From Bacteroides fragilis (GTDB lineage: Bacteria; Bacteroidota; Bacteroidia; Bacteroidales; DTGW01): a stretch of DNA of 64,000 nt. The notes beneath the pieces were generated by a model. That model searched no databases. It was not told the DNA's origin and was given only the letters and a program-made list of their open reading frames with translations. The position numbers and the translations under genes were made by a program. The stretch covers positions 26,635 through 90,634 of the forward strand of contig CAMDBI010000013.1 in assembly GCA_945889005.1 (NCBI GenBank). The letters are read 5' to 3'. Positions 35,156-44,612 of this stretch are shown piece by piece. Every line of letters begins with the position of its first letter. Positions within the stretch are counted from its first letter, which is position 1.

Positions 35156-35797
35156 TTATTCCGTTCCTTTTAACATGGGTACAAAAATAAAGTTCCCATG
35201 TTCTGTTATTTTTACATTATTGTTCAAGTCTTTTTCTAGGCAGGTCATTATTTGCGAGTCGCGAGGGCCCAGTGGCACCACCATTTTCCCGCCGGGTTTC
35301 AGTTGGTCTATTAGAGCTTGAGGGATTTCAGGCGCTCCGGCTGTTATCAATATTTTGTCGAAAGGTCCATAAGTTGGCAAGCCTGCATAACCATCGCCAT
35401 AAAAAAACTGTGGTTTATAACCCATTTGTACCAACAATTGTTGCGATTTTAAGAAAAGTTCTTTTTGTCGTTCAATAGTATACACTCGGGCTCCCATTTC
35501 GAGAAGCACGGCTGTTTGGTATCCGCTTCCTGTGCCTACTTCCAGCACTTTGTCTAAGGGTTTTAGCTCCAGTAGGCATGTTTGGATAGCCACGGTATAG
35601 GGCTGTGAAATGGTTTGTCCTGCACCAATCGGGAAAGCTTTGTCTTTGTATGAAAAATTGACAAATGTACTGTCCATGAACAAATGCCGGGGTATTTTAT
35701 TAAATGCCTCCAACAGTTTTTCATTGGCAATACCTTTTGTTCGAAGCTCTTCGACCAGTTTTTTGCGTAAGCCTTTATGTAAATATGAGTCTTTCAT
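35156..35797 (-). CDS. pcm: Protein-L-isoaspartate O-methyltransferase
   Basis: The SAM-binding motif VLEVGTGSGYQTAVL, the substrate motif GAGQTISQPYTVA and KILITAGAPE are typical of PCMT, which repairs isoaspartyl residues in aged proteins. The frame extends to an ATG at 35899, but the family normally begins near the ATG at 35797 (KDSYLHKGLRKKLVEELR), and a TAATTTTG -7 box lies at 35815-35822 inside the extension, so 35797 is preferred. The longer form cannot be excluded. Its gene pairs with the MBL hydrolase downstream. Confidence 0.93.
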   Translation of the reverse strand: MKDSYLHKGLRKKLVEELRTKGIANEKLLEAFNKIPRHLFMDSTFVNFSYKDKAFPIGAGQTISQPYTVAIQTCLLELKPLDKVLEVGTGSGYQTAVLLEMGARVYTIERQKELFLKSQQLLVQMGYKPQFFYGDGYAGLPTYGPFDKILITAGAPEIPQALIDQLKPGGKMVVPLGPRDSQIMTCLEKDLNNNVKITEHGNFIFVPMLKGTE

Positions 35798-35814
35798 TTT
35801 TTTCAAAGTCGATG

Positions 35815-35822
35815 CAAAATTA
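35815..35822 (-). promoter_or_regulatory. Candidate -7 box for pcm
   Basis: The minus strand reads TAATTTTG, matching TAnnTTTG, 18 bp before the ATG at 35797. No clear -33 TTG was seen. It supports the short form of Pcm. Confidence 0.4.
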
Positions 35823-35920
35823 ATTTTATCAACAAGATATCGTGAAACTTCATGAAGTTTTTGTTTTTTTTCTTTAGTAAAAAACAATATGTTTGCCATA
35901 GTGCATAAAACATTAATTGA

Positions 35921-36835
35921 GTGAAAAAGATTGGAATTTTAGGCTTGCATCATAAGGTTGGTTCAATGGTACGATTTATCAGAAAAGCCAATGAATATGA
36001 AATATTGGGCTTGTACGACCAATCGAACGATAAGGCTATGCAAGCTGCTAAATTGTACAATATTCCGTATGTTGAAAATCCTTTTAACCTTATAGCGAAA
36101 AGCGATTTGCTCGTTGTAGCACAAAGCGATGAAGCATCGTTTAATCTGATAACTGAGTGTATACAATCGTTTAAGCCTGTTGTTATTGAAACGCCTTATA
36201 ATCTAACAGTTAAGGAAACCGACTATATCGAAAAGCTTGCTTTGGAAGCTAATGTGTCGGTAGTACCTTCGTTGTATTACAGTTTTAGTCCGACTTTGCT
36301 CAATATTAAATCGTACATGCTCAATACCCGGTATCTTGAACTTAAATATTGTACAAGTCCGGAATTTAAAAGAGGAGTTTTTAATCTTGCCGAAAATTTA
36401 CTAAATCTTACAGATATTGTACTTACATTGGTAAAGGGAAGTGTTCGCAGAGTGGGCATTTCGGGCGTTACTATAACGGGCAAAATGCCTCAAATTGTAA
36501 GTATTCGTTTCGATTTTGACAACGGGAGTTCTGCTAGTGTTAAGGCCGACTATACATCGAACGAAGAAGAAATGAAAATCGTTGCATATCAACAAGGGCA
36601 GGTTGTAAATATAGATTTATTAAAAAAAAGTTCTTCTATTAAAAACTATAACCGCGACAATCTTTTAGACTATGAGCTAATAAAGCCTCAACGTACAAAA
36701 GATGACAATCCATATCAAGAGCTTTTTAATTATATTCAAACCTTCAACGATATAAAAACCCCGGTATCGATGCTCGGGCATTTTAAAAATACGCTTTCGA
36801 TTTTGAAAATTGCAGAAGCAAAACTTTTAGCATAA
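35921..36835 (+). CDS. Gfo/Idh/MocA-family oxidoreductase
   Basis: A 304-residue protein with a GTG start at 35921. The N-terminal Rossmann part (KKIGILGLHHKVG, ILGLYDQSNDKAMQAAKLY, SDLLVVAQSDEASFNLI) and the motif PVVIETPYNLT are those of NAD(P)-dependent Gfo/Idh/MocA sugar dehydrogenases; the usual EKP motif reads ETP here, so the lysine that usually helps catalysis is replaced. It is 14 bp upstream of the priming sugar transferase, suggesting a role in making an activated sugar for surface glycan. The missing lysine may mean a non-catalytic or altered activity. Confidence 0.8.
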   Translation: MKKIGILGLHHKVGSMVRFIRKANEYEILGLYDQSNDKAMQAAKLYNIPYVENPFNLIAKSDLLVVAQSDEASFNLITECIQSFKPVVIETPYNLTVKETDYIEKLALEANVSVVPSLYYSFSPTLLNIKSYMLNTRYLELKYCTSPEFKRGVFNLAENLLNLTDIVLTLVKGSVRRVGISGVTITGKMPQIVSIRFDFDNGSSASVKADYTSNEEEMKIVAYQQGQVVNIDLLKKSSSIKNYNRDNLLDYELIKPQRTKDDNPYQELFNYIQTFNDIKTPVSMLGHFKNTLSILKIAEAKLLA

Positions 36836-36849
36836 CGAAAATTTTACGA

Positions 36850-38262
36850 ATGAAAATGATTCTTGGAAAAAGGTTAATCGGTTTATATATTTTTGCTGAT
36901 ATTGTTTCGGCAACAACAGCTTGGTATATTTTTTATATTTTTCGAAAAACGATATTTGAAACTGCTAAATATGGATATAGCGTTCCGGTAGAATTGAATC
37001 TGAAATTTATTGTTTCACTTATTGGGATTGGTTTATTTTGGATTCTTATTTATTTATTTTCGGGATACTATAAAACAGTAGTAAGAAAAACGTACCTATT
37101 TGATATTAGCAATGCCTTTGTATCGAGCATTATAGGGCTTGTGTTCTTGTTTTTTATTGTAATTCTCGACGATTATATAAAGGACTATAATTATTATTAC
37201 TATTCAATAGCTATACTTTTTATTTTACATCTGTCAATTACAATCTCATTAAGATTTATAGTTAGTTTTTATAAAAAGATATTAATCGTACAGAAAAAAC
37301 TTATGTTTTCTGCAATAGCTATTGGTAATGGAACAAAATCGCTAGCTCTAATTGAGTCTGATGAAATAAAGAAAATTGGAATTAACGTTGATTCTTATAT
37401 CGAAACGAATGATAATGCAGATAAGCTGTTTGCGGTGTCGAAGCTTGGAAACATCGATCAATTGATGCAAATTGTTGAAATAAAAAAGCCCGACGATGTT
37501 ATTATTGCTGTTGAACCTGAAGAACATGAAAAAATACGTAAAATAATTGATCAGATCGCTCATTTCGATTTAAATATTAAGATTGTTCCTGAATTGTACG
37601 AATATCTGCAAGCAAAGACCGAAATATCGGGGCTTATTGGAGAAACACTAATTGGAGTGCCGACCAATCCAATGACCGATTGGGAATACAATTTGAAAGT
37701 AATAGTCGATTACGTATTGTCGATTGTCGCTATTGTTATTTTTGCGCCATTGTATATTTTTATTTATTTGGGAGTTAAATTTACTTCGCGAGGTCCAGCT
37801 CTGTTCAAACAAGAACGTATTGGTCGTTATGGTCGCCCTTTTACATTGTACAAATTTCGGTCGATGTATATCGATGCCGAAAAAGATGGTCCGGGACTTT
37901 CGAAAAAACACGATAGACGAGTAACGCCTTTTGGCGGTTTTCTTCGTAAAACAAAACTCGACGAAATACCTAATTTTTTTAATGTAGTCAAAGGCGACAT
38001 GTCGTTGGTCGGACCACGTCCCGAACGGAGATTTTATATCGATCAGATAATTAAGGTTGCTCCCAATTTCAGAAAACTTCAAAAAATAAAACCGGGAATT
38101 ACATCGATAGGGCAAGTTAAATATGGATATGCCGAAAATGTTGATCAAATGACCCGTCGATTACGATACGATTTAATATATCTCGAAAATATGAGTATTT
38201 TGACAGACTTAAGAGTTATTCTGTTTACAATTAGGTTATTGTTTAAAGGTCGACATATTTAG
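36850..38262 (+). CDS. Polyprenyl-phosphate hexose-1-phosphate transferase (WcaJ/WbaP type)
   Basis: The 470-residue product has four N-terminal membrane helices (about 10-135), a central CoA-binding-like domain (about 140-255), one re-entrant helix (about 283-305), and the C-terminal bacterial sugar transferase domain with LFKQERIGRYGRPFTLYKFRS, KLDEIPNFFNVVKGDMSLVG and PRPE. Such enzymes start exopolysaccharide or O-antigen synthesis by moving a sugar-1-phosphate to undecaprenyl phosphate. No other glycosyltransferase is adjacent. Its 3' end faces an inverted repeat and the convergent Nudix gene. Confidence 0.93.
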   Translation: MKMILGKRLIGLYIFADIVSATTAWYIFYIFRKTIFETAKYGYSVPVELNLKFIVSLIGIGLFWILIYLFSGYYKTVVRKTYLFDISNAFVSSIIGLVFLFFIVILDDYIKDYNYYYYSIAILFILHLSITISLRFIVSFYKKILIVQKKLMFSAIAIGNGTKSLALIESDEIKKIGINVDSYIETNDNADKLFAVSKLGNIDQLMQIVEIKKPDDVIIAVEPEEHEKIRKIIDQIAHFDLNIKIVPELYEYLQAKTEISGLIGETLIGVPTNPMTDWEYNLKVIVDYVLSIVAIVIFAPLYIFIYLGVKFTSRGPALFKQERIGRYGRPFTLYKFRSMYIDAEKDGPGLSKKHDRRVTPFGGFLRKTKLDEIPNFFNVVKGDMSLVGPRPERRFYIDQIIKVAPNFRKLQKIKPGITSIGQVKYGYAENVDQMTRRLRYDLIYLENMSILTDLRVILFTIRLLFKGRHI

Positions 38263-38287
38263 AGGAATCTCGAATAACTCATATTAA

Positions 38288-38347
38288 ATACTTTTCGACT
38301 TCGCTCAATGTGACCGAACATGTTCATACTGAGCGAAGACGAAGTAT
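38288..38347. terminator. Inverted repeat between convergent genes
   Basis: CTTCGCTCA (38299-38307) pairs exactly with TGAGCGAAG (38330-38338) and pairing extends imperfectly outward to 38288 and 38347 with a 2-nt bulge. It lies between the sugar transferase and Nudix stops. It could be a bidirectional terminator or a dispersed repeat; it has no clean U-run. Confidence 0.45.
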
Positions 38348-38398
38348 GATTCATTTGAAAAACATTCAGATATTTAAGTTTCTAGAGATGTACAATTA

Positions 38399-39028
38399 TT
38401 AAACGACAAGTTGCTTAATAATTTCTTTAAATTCAGAAAGTATCATAGCAGTTGCGCCCCATACTTTTTCTCCTTCTATATCGAAATAGGGAATCAATGT
38501 TTCGCGATTCATCAGGTTGCGTTTTTCGGTTTTAACAATCGAATGGTCGAGCAGCGATGCTAGCGAAACATCAATAACACGTTCAACTTCCTTGAGGTCG
38601 GGGTTCCAAAAGCCGGTTTGGTCAGAAATGCAGACAAATGGTGTTACCAAAGTATTGCTAACCGGAATATACAGTTCAGTCAGTTGACCTATAATATTGT
38701 CGATAGGTATTTGACATCCGATTTCTTCGTTAAGCTCTCTAATGGCAGTGTTCTCAATAGAAATGTCTATTGAGTCGACCTTTCCGCCTGGGAAACTCAC
38801 TTGTCCGCTGTGTGGCCCTCCATCGACAGTGCGCTTGATTAAAGGAAACGACAAGGTTTCATCCTTTGGAAAGATAAGAATCGAAACCGCCGCACGAATG
38901 CAGTTTTGAGGAGTTTCGCCCTTATATCTGAATTGTGGAGCCATTATGTACTGAGCTTTGCTTCCGGGTAATGGGTTTTTGAGCTTATCGGAAAGTAAAG
39001 GGCGTAATTTTATGAATGTACGTATCAA
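38399..39028 (-). CDS. CoA pyrophosphatase-like Nudix hydrolase
   Basis: A 209-residue protein. The sequence SGQVSFPGGKVD followed by TAIRELNEEIG is the NudL/CoA-diphosphatase form of the Nudix box, and the N-terminus (LPGSKAQYIMAP, CIRAAVSIL) is also typical. It likely splits CoA or its derivatives into 4'-phosphopantetheine and ADP. The start is TTG at 39028: an in-frame stop lies one codon further upstream, and the next ATG at 38944 would remove conserved residues. NadC is upstream in the same direction. Confidence 0.88.
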   Translation of the reverse strand: MIRTFIKLRPLLSDKLKNPLPGSKAQYIMAPQFRYKGETPQNCIRAAVSILIFPKDETLSFPLIKRTVDGGPHSGQVSFPGGKVDSIDISIENTAIRELNEEIGCQIPIDNIIGQLTELYIPVSNTLVTPFVCISDQTGFWNPDLKEVERVIDVSLASLLDHSIVKTEKRNLMNRETLIPYFDIEGEKVWGATAMILSEFKEIIKQLVV

Positions 39029-39049
39029 CAGTTAAGCGTTTTCTAGATA

Positions 39050-39901
39050 TTAAAACAAAGCTTTTAGACTCAAATCGAGGCTTTTAATTTGATGTGTGAG
39101 AGCGCCCACCGAAACAAAATCGACTCCGCATAGGGCATATTCTTTAATATTTTCAATAGTAATCATTCCCGACGACTCGGTCTCATACTTACCGGCAACG
39201 AGCGAAACAGCTTCACGGGTAGTTGCAATATCGAAGTTGTCGAACATGATGCGGTGAATGCCGCCAATAGACATAATTTCTCGAACATCGTCGAGCGATC
39301 GGGATTCAACTTCAATTTTTAAATCTTTATTTTTACTTTTTAAATATCGGTGGGTATTGTCAATTGCTTGGGCAATGCCTCCCGCAAAGTCTACATGGTT
39401 GTCTTTTATCAATATCATATCGAACAGGCCAATTCGATGGTTGGTACCTCCGGCAATTTTTACAGCATATTTATCTAACAATCGCATTCCGGGAGTAGTC
39501 TTACGAGTATCCAACACACGAGTCTTAGTCCCTTCAAGTTTATCAACGTACAGGCGTGTCTGGGTTGCAATGCCACTCATGCGCTGCATAATGTTAAGTA
39601 CTGTTCTTTCGGCAGTTAAAATATTTATTACCGAAGCTTCTACTTTAAAAGCAATGTCGCCTTTTTTAATTTTTTGCCCGTCGCTTTTAAACTCCTCAAA
39701 TACTAGATTTTGCTCAAGTTTTTCGAAAACTTTTTTTGCCACAAGCATCCCTGCCAATACCCCATCTTGTTTGACTATAAGTTGAGCTGCTCCCCGCTTG
39801 TCTGTCGGGATGCAAGCCAAAGAGGTGTGGTCGCCATCTCCTACATCTTCTTTTAAGGTTGTTTCGATAAATTGATCTAGGTATTCGTTGCTAATTTCCA
39901 T
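39050..39901 (-). CDS. nadC: Nicotinate-nucleotide pyrophosphorylase (carboxylating)
   Basis: The 283-residue product has the NadC features: EDVGDGDHTS at the start, LNIMQRMSGIATQT, LDTRKTTPGMR with the quinolinate-binding Arg and Lys, HRIGLFDMILIKDNH and VDFVSVGALTH. It makes nicotinate mononucleotide from quinolinate and PRPP in NAD synthesis. It overlaps the upstream DUF4783 gene by 11 bp, so they are cotranscribed. No other NAD genes are adjacent. Confidence 0.96.
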   Translation of the reverse strand: MEISNEYLDQFIETTLKEDVGDGDHTSLACIPTDKRGAAQLIVKQDGVLAGMLVAKKVFEKLEQNLVFEEFKSDGQKIKKGDIAFKVEASVINILTAERTVLNIMQRMSGIATQTRLYVDKLEGTKTRVLDTRKTTPGMRLLDKYAVKIAGGTNHRIGLFDMILIKDNHVDFAGGIAQAIDNTHRYLKSKNKDLKIEVESRSLDDVREIMSIGGIHRIMFDNFDIATTREAVSLVAGKYETESSGMITIENIKEYALCGVDFVSVGALTHQIKSLDLSLKALF

Positions 39902-40301
39902 TGTCTGATTCTATTCGTAATTGGAGTATGATATTCGATTTAAATAAAAAGTTAATTCTGAAATTCTCATTTGAAGTCTTTAATTGACCTATTACATACC
40001 AGGTTTTTTCTTTGCCTCCTTCGTGGAGAATAGAAAATTTCAGGGGTTTATTTTTTTGAAAAAAAAGTTTTAGAATCTGTTCTGCTTGCATTTTTCCATA
40101 AATTCCTTCTTGATCCATTATATCCAATTCGACATCGTCGTTCAGAAAGTTTGATATTTCTTTATAGTTGCCATTATTGAAGGCAATTACAAGTTTTTCG
40201 GGCACACTTCCGCTCAGAAAAGTGAACGACAAAAAAACTAAATAGACAAGTAATAATGACAATATCAGAAAAGTATTATACTTTAGTCGACTGGTTTTCA
40301 T
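39891..40301 (-). CDS. DUF4783 exported protein
   Basis: A 136-residue protein with a hydrophobic N-terminal segment (about 9-29; signal anchor or signal peptide) and a small alpha+beta domain of the DUF4783 kind (IAFNNGNYKEISNFLNDDVEL, then KAEQILKLFF-like, and LKFSILHEGGK). The domain resembles NTF2-like folds. It overlaps nadC. No function is known to me. A -7 box 61 bp upstream may drive both genes. Confidence 0.75.
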   Translation of the reverse strand: MKTSRLKYNTFLILSLLLVYLVFLSFTFLSGSVPEKLVIAFNNGNYKEISNFLNDDVELDIMDQEGIYGKMQAEQILKLFFQKNKPLKFSILHEGGKEKTWYVIGQLKTSNENFRINFLFKSNIILQLRIESDNGN

Positions 40302-40361
40302 GGTTTAAGGTTTTTGGCAAATGAACGATTTTCACAATTCATAGTTTACTTAAATCTGATA

Positions 40362-40369
40362 CAAATATA
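40362..40369 (-). promoter_or_regulatory. -7 box upstream of the DUF4783-nadC genes
   Basis: The minus strand reads TATATTTG, an exact TAnnTTTG match, giving a leader of about 55 nt before the ATG at 40301. Confidence 0.5.
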
Positions 40370-40381
40370 AAACAAAAAGCA

Positions 40382-40855
40382 ATGAAGCTTTCAATATTTA
40401 TAGTTGGGAAAAATAATTTTGAATTTGTTGAGCAAGGTATGAAAATGTATCATGATCGATTGGTGCATTTTGCCGATATTTCTATAAATTATATTCCCGA
40501 ACCGAAGTATACAAGTTCTACCCCGGTGTTACAAATAAAAGAGAAGGAAAGCTCAGCTATAATAAAGGCATTGCTGCCTAGCGACTATGTATTGTTGTTA
40601 GATGAAAAGGGCAAAGAGTTTACTTCAAAAAATTTTGCTTCTTTTTTAGAAAAAAAAATACAAATGTCTGGAAAAAGAATTGTATTTGTAATTGGAGGTT
40701 CTTATGGCTTTTCTGACGAGTTATATAATAGAGCCAACGATTTGTTATCTTTGTCGAAATTGACTTTTACGCATCAAATGGTCAGGGTGTTTTTTGTAGA
40801 ACAATTGTATAGGGCATTTACAATAATTAAGGGAATTCCCTATCATCACGAATAA
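40382..40855 (+). CDS. rlmH: 23S rRNA pseudouridine-1915 N3-methyltransferase
   Basis: The 157-residue SPOUT-class protein has the RlmH features: DYVLLLDEKGKEFTS, FVIGGSYGFSDE with the knotted SAM site, and the C-terminal LTFTHQMVRVFFVEQLYRAFTI with PYHHE at the end. It methylates pseudouridine 1915 in helix 69 of 23S rRNA. It is 8 bp upstream of the histidine kinase gene and likely shares its transcript. Confidence 0.97.
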   Translation: MKLSIFIVGKNNFEFVEQGMKMYHDRLVHFADISINYIPEPKYTSSTPVLQIKEKESSAIIKALLPSDYVLLLDEKGKEFTSKNFASFLEKKIQMSGKRIVFVIGGSYGFSDELYNRANDLLSLSKLTFTHQMVRVFFVEQLYRAFTIIKGIPYHHE

Positions 40856-40863
40856 TATATTGA

Positions 40864-43800
40864 ATGAATAAATTTTTATTGCAAAACAGATTACTTTTTT
40901 TTTCATTAGTATTATTTGCTTTGGCGATTGGTTCCGAACAATGGTTTTATTATGAATGTACTCCATTTAAGCTGCATCAAACGTTTCAAAAAGATTTTTT
41001 AAAAGCCGAAGACGAACTTAATAAAACAATACTTCTTGCATCAAATAGGTATCGAATAGGAGGTATAGACGCTGCTGAGGAGTATTTGATAAAAGACAAC
41101 GATCGTTTGTTTGAACGAAAAGGCATTGTTATTCAGTTTTACAAAAACGACACACTAATTTTATGGAATAAAAATAAAATATCTGAGTTTAATACCTTAA
41201 ATGTAAGTTATTTATCTAATAAATTGTTTGTAAGTAATGGATATTATTATACAAAATTATATACCATTGGCAATGTTACTATTGTTGGTTTTTTGTTGAT
41301 CAAGTATAATTATAGTATAGAAAATCAATATATTGAAAACTCAGTTCATGCGCGATTCGGATTGCCCGATCAAGTTACAATTAGCAAGGAACTAAACGAA
41401 TACGTTGTCGAAAACAATCTCAAGAATAAGGTCTTTTCAATATCGTTTCCCAAAAATATTCAGGAAAAAAGTATTTATAAGTATTTATCACTTATACTAT
41501 ATTTATTTAGCTTGTTTTTTTTACTTTTTTATCTCAATAAAATTGTTTCTGAGGAAAAAGATGTTATTCGCCGATTTAGCTTGTTTTTTCTAGTAATAAC
41601 TATTTTGGTTTTTTTGAAAGCAGCGTTGGTAGTATTTAAACTCCCTAAATTACTTTTCACCTTCGATTTGTTTATGCCAGTTTATTATGCCAGCTCCAAT
41701 ATTTTGCCTTCTTTGGGCGATTTAGTTGTTACATCAGGATTTGGCTTATTTGTTATTTTTCTGTTGTGTCATTATTTCGATTGGCACATGTTGGTTCACA
41801 GCAAAAAAGTGTGGATACGCAATAGCTTGTTCGTTGTTTTTTTGACGATTATTTCAAGCTATTTTTATATACTAAATAATCACTTTAGAGATATTATTTA
41901 TAATTCGTCCCTAAATTTCGAGATTCATGAAATGGTCAACACCAATTTTATGAGTTTATTGGGGCTATTGGCAATAGGTTTGTGGTATGCCTCTTTTTTA
42001 ATATTACTAAACCAAATAATAAAAATATCGTCATCGTATAAAAGACCAGGGCTGTATCATTTGGCAATTGCATTAACGCTTGTTGTAGTATTTTTTATAG
42101 AATATTGGTTCAAGGGAGATTGGCACTTATTGTCGGCATTGTCTATGTTACTTACTGTATTGTCGCTGAGCGTTATACACCGTTATAAAAAGGGTGAAAT
42201 GCGTTATGTTTATCTCTATGTACTTATTTTATTATTCTCTATTTATATCGTCAACACAGTCAATAGTATATCGTCAACCAAAACATTAAAGGCTCAGAAA
42301 TTACTGGCAATGAATTTGGCTTCCGAAAAAGATGTTATTGCCGAGTATTTCTTGACCGAAATTGATCGCGAAATTGTAAACGATTCAATACTTATAAACG
42401 AAATAACGAACTCCAACTTCAATTTTGGCAAATTATATAATTACTTAAAGGGTCAGTATTTTTCGGGCTATTTCGACAAATACGACATTCAGGTAACCAT
42501 GTGTCGCCCAAACGATATGCTTTTGGTTAATCCGGGCAACGAAAGTCGATATTGCTATGGGTATTTTCAGCAAATGCTCAATCACACCGGATTTAAACTT
42601 TCAAAAACATCGTTTTATTTTCTCGATTTTGGGCATGGGCGTGTGAGCTATTTTGGGAAATATGAATTTCGAACCGACAAATTGCCAGATGGGGTTACAC
42701 TGTTTATACAGCTCGACTCGCGCTTAATATTCGATGGATTGGGCTATCCGGAGCTACTTGTCGATAAAAAATACAAGTTCCCTGCAAAAGAATTGGGTTT
42801 CTCTTATGCTAAGTATTACAAAGGTAAGTTGGTGAGCCAAACAGGCGATTTTCAATTCAGCATCTTTTCGAATAACTATCCAAGCAAAAAAGACGAATTT
42901 TATTTCGAAAAAATGCAAGGATATAATCATTTGTTCTATAATATCGACGACGACAATCTATTGATCGTAAGTCGACCTTTTATTAGATTGATCGACTCTT
43001 TGGTCTCGTTCTTGTATATGTTTTTGTTTTTCTTTATTTGTTACAATATTGTTTTTATTAGTAGGGTCATCAAAAGTGGCATCAAAAATTTACCACTCAA
43101 TTTCAGAAACAAAATTGAATTGTCGTTTGTAGGTATTTTGTTGAGTTCGTTAATCGTAGTTGCAATTATTTCTATTGTTTTTAGTTTCAAATATTACAAA
43201 ATGAAGCATAAAGAAATTGTAACCGAGAAAATGCAATCAATTTATGCCGAATTGTTCTATCAGTTCGAAAACGAATCGTCAATCCCAGCTCATTGGTCGT
43301 CGACCGAATATGCTTCAATAGAATCGATGTTGCGTCGAATGTCCAATATTTTTTATTCCGACATTAATTTATATTCTGCCGAAGGAAAATTGGTTGCAAG
43401 CTCACGTTCCGAAATATTTAACAAGGGGCTAACCGGCAATTTAATGAATCAAGATGCATTATATGACATGAAACGAAATCTGAAAACCGATTTTGATCAA
43501 AACGAAAAATTGGGAGGCATGACGTATTTGTCGGTTTATTCGCCACTTACCAACAATAGCAACGAACTTATTGGCTATATCAATTTGCCGTATTTTACCA
43601 AACAAAAGCAGTTTAAACAGGAGCTTACAACCATGCTCATTTCAATTATCAATTTTTATTTTTTCTTAATGTTTGTAGCCATCAGTATCGCTGTTTTTAT
43701 ATCCAACAAAATTACAGAACCATTGCTTATACTGCAAAGTAAATTTTCGGGCATACGTTTGGGGCAGGACAAAATGAAAATACACTACAAAGGCGACGAC

Positions 43801-44553
43801 GAAATAGGAGGCTTGGTCAACGAATACAATCGCATGGTCGACGAAATGGATCGAAACATTGAGTTGATGGCCATAAACGAGCGACAATCGGCATGGAGCG
43901 AAATGGCTAAACAAATTGCTCATGAAATCAAAAACCCACTAACGCCCATGAAGCTTAGTATTCAGCATTTGCAACGCTCGTTGGGTTCCGACAAATCAAT
44001 TTGGCCCGAAAATTTCGAACGAGTATCGTCTACGCTTATCGAACAAATCGACAATTTATCGTCAATTGCTTCCGAATTTTCAAACTTTGCGAAATTGCCC
44101 AAACTTAAACTCGAAACGGTCGATTTGGTTGTTGAGGTTAAAAAAGCCATTAATCTTTTTCTCGACTCGAATGTTAAGTTTAAAATGAATTATAATATTA
44201 CTCATGGTTTCGAGATTAGTGCCGATAAAGAACAATTGCAACGTGTATTAATCAATATTATTACAAATGCTATTCAAGCCATTCCGGCCGATAGAAATGG
44301 AGAAATAAATATTGCTTTGGCAAAAAAGAGTAATTTTGCAAATATTTTAATAAACGATAATGGTGTAGGAATACCCGAAAATATTAAGCTCAAACTATTT
44401 CAACCTAATTTTACGACAAAAACTGGAGGTATGGGGCTTGGTTTGGCTATTGTAAAAAGTATTGTCGAAAGCATGAATGGACAAATTTCTTTCGAAACAA
44501 AGTTAAATGAAGGTTCTACGTTTGTAATTGCATTTCCACTTATTGCAATATAA
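40864..44553 (+). CDS. Large membrane sensor histidine kinase
   Basis: At 1229 residues this is much longer than typical. About eleven membrane helices are spread over the chain (first at ~10-28, a group between ~205 and 470, then ~715-775 and ~930-960), with two extracytoplasmic regions between. A HAMP segment (about 960-1010; NKITEPLL) leads to the HisKA helix with the H-box AKQIAHEIKNPLTPMK, then a HATPase with NIITNAIQ (N box), DNGVGIP and GGMGLGLAIV (G boxes). The NtrY-type H-box is recognisable. No response regulator is adjacent, so its partner is elsewhere. Signal unknown. Confidence 0.92.
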   Translation: MNKFLLQNRLLFFSLVLFALAIGSEQWFYYECTPFKLHQTFQKDFLKAEDELNKTILLASNRYRIGGIDAAEEYLIKDNDRLFERKGIVIQFYKNDTLILWNKNKISEFNTLNVSYLSNKLFVSNGYYYTKLYTIGNVTIVGFLLIKYNYSIENQYIENSVHARFGLPDQVTISKELNEYVVENNLKNKVFSISFPKNIQEKSIYKYLSLILYLFSLFFLLFYLNKIVSEEKDVIRRFSLFFLVITILVFLKAALVVFKLPKLLFTFDLFMPVYYASSNILPSLGDLVVTSGFGLFVIFLLCHYFDWHMLVHSKKVWIRNSLFVVFLTIISSYFYILNNHFRDIIYNSSLNFEIHEMVNTNFMSLLGLLAIGLWYASFLILLNQIIKISSSYKRPGLYHLAIALTLVVVFFIEYWFKGDWHLLSALSMLLTVLSLSVIHRYKKGEMRYVYLYVLILLFSIYIVNTVNSISSTKTLKAQKLLAMNLASEKDVIAEYFLTEIDREIVNDSILINEITNSNFNFGKLYNYLKGQYFSGYFDKYDIQVTMCRPNDMLLVNPGNESRYCYGYFQQMLNHTGFKLSKTSFYFLDFGHGRVSYFGKYEFRTDKLPDGVTLFIQLDSRLIFDGLGYPELLVDKKYKFPAKELGFSYAKYYKGKLVSQTGDFQFSIFSNNYPSKKDEFYFEKMQGYNHLFYNIDDDNLLIVSRPFIRLIDSLVSFLYMFLFFFICYNIVFISRVIKSGIKNLPLNFRNKIELSFVGILLSSLIVVAIISIVFSFKYYKMKHKEIVTEKMQSIYAELFYQFENESSIPAHWSSTEYASIESMLRRMSNIFYSDINLYSAEGKLVASSRSEIFNKGLTGNLMNQDALYDMKRNLKTDFDQNEKLGGMTYLSVYSPLTNNSNELIGYINLPYFTKQKQFKQELTTMLISIINFYFFLMFVAISIAVFISNKITEPLLILQSKFSGIRLGQDKMKIHYKGDDEIGGLVNEYNRMVDEMDRNIELMAINERQSAWSEMAKQIAHEIKNPLTPMKLSIQHLQRSLGSDKSIWPENFERVSSTLIEQIDNLSSIASEFSNFAKLPKLKLETVDLVVEVKKAINLFLDSNVKFKMNYNITHGFEISADKEQLQRVLINIITNAIQAIPADRNGEINIALAKKSNFANILINDNGVGIPENIKLKLFQPNFTTKTGGMGLGLAIVKSIVESMNGQISFETKLNEGSTFVIAFPLIAI

Positions 44554-44562
44554 AGGTATAAG

Positions 44563-44595
44563 TTTGTGTAATATTTAATTATTTATATATATTTG
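44563..44595 (+). promoter_or_regulatory. Promoter of the T9SS surface operon
   Basis: TTTG at 44563-44566, a 21-bp spacer and TATATTTG at 44588-44595 match the Bacteroidota -33/-7 consensus (TTTG, TAnnTTTG). Transcription would start near 44603, about 10 nt before the ATG at 44613. Confidence 0.6.
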
Positions 44596-44612
44596 TTTTC
44601 CTTAAAGTGAAC

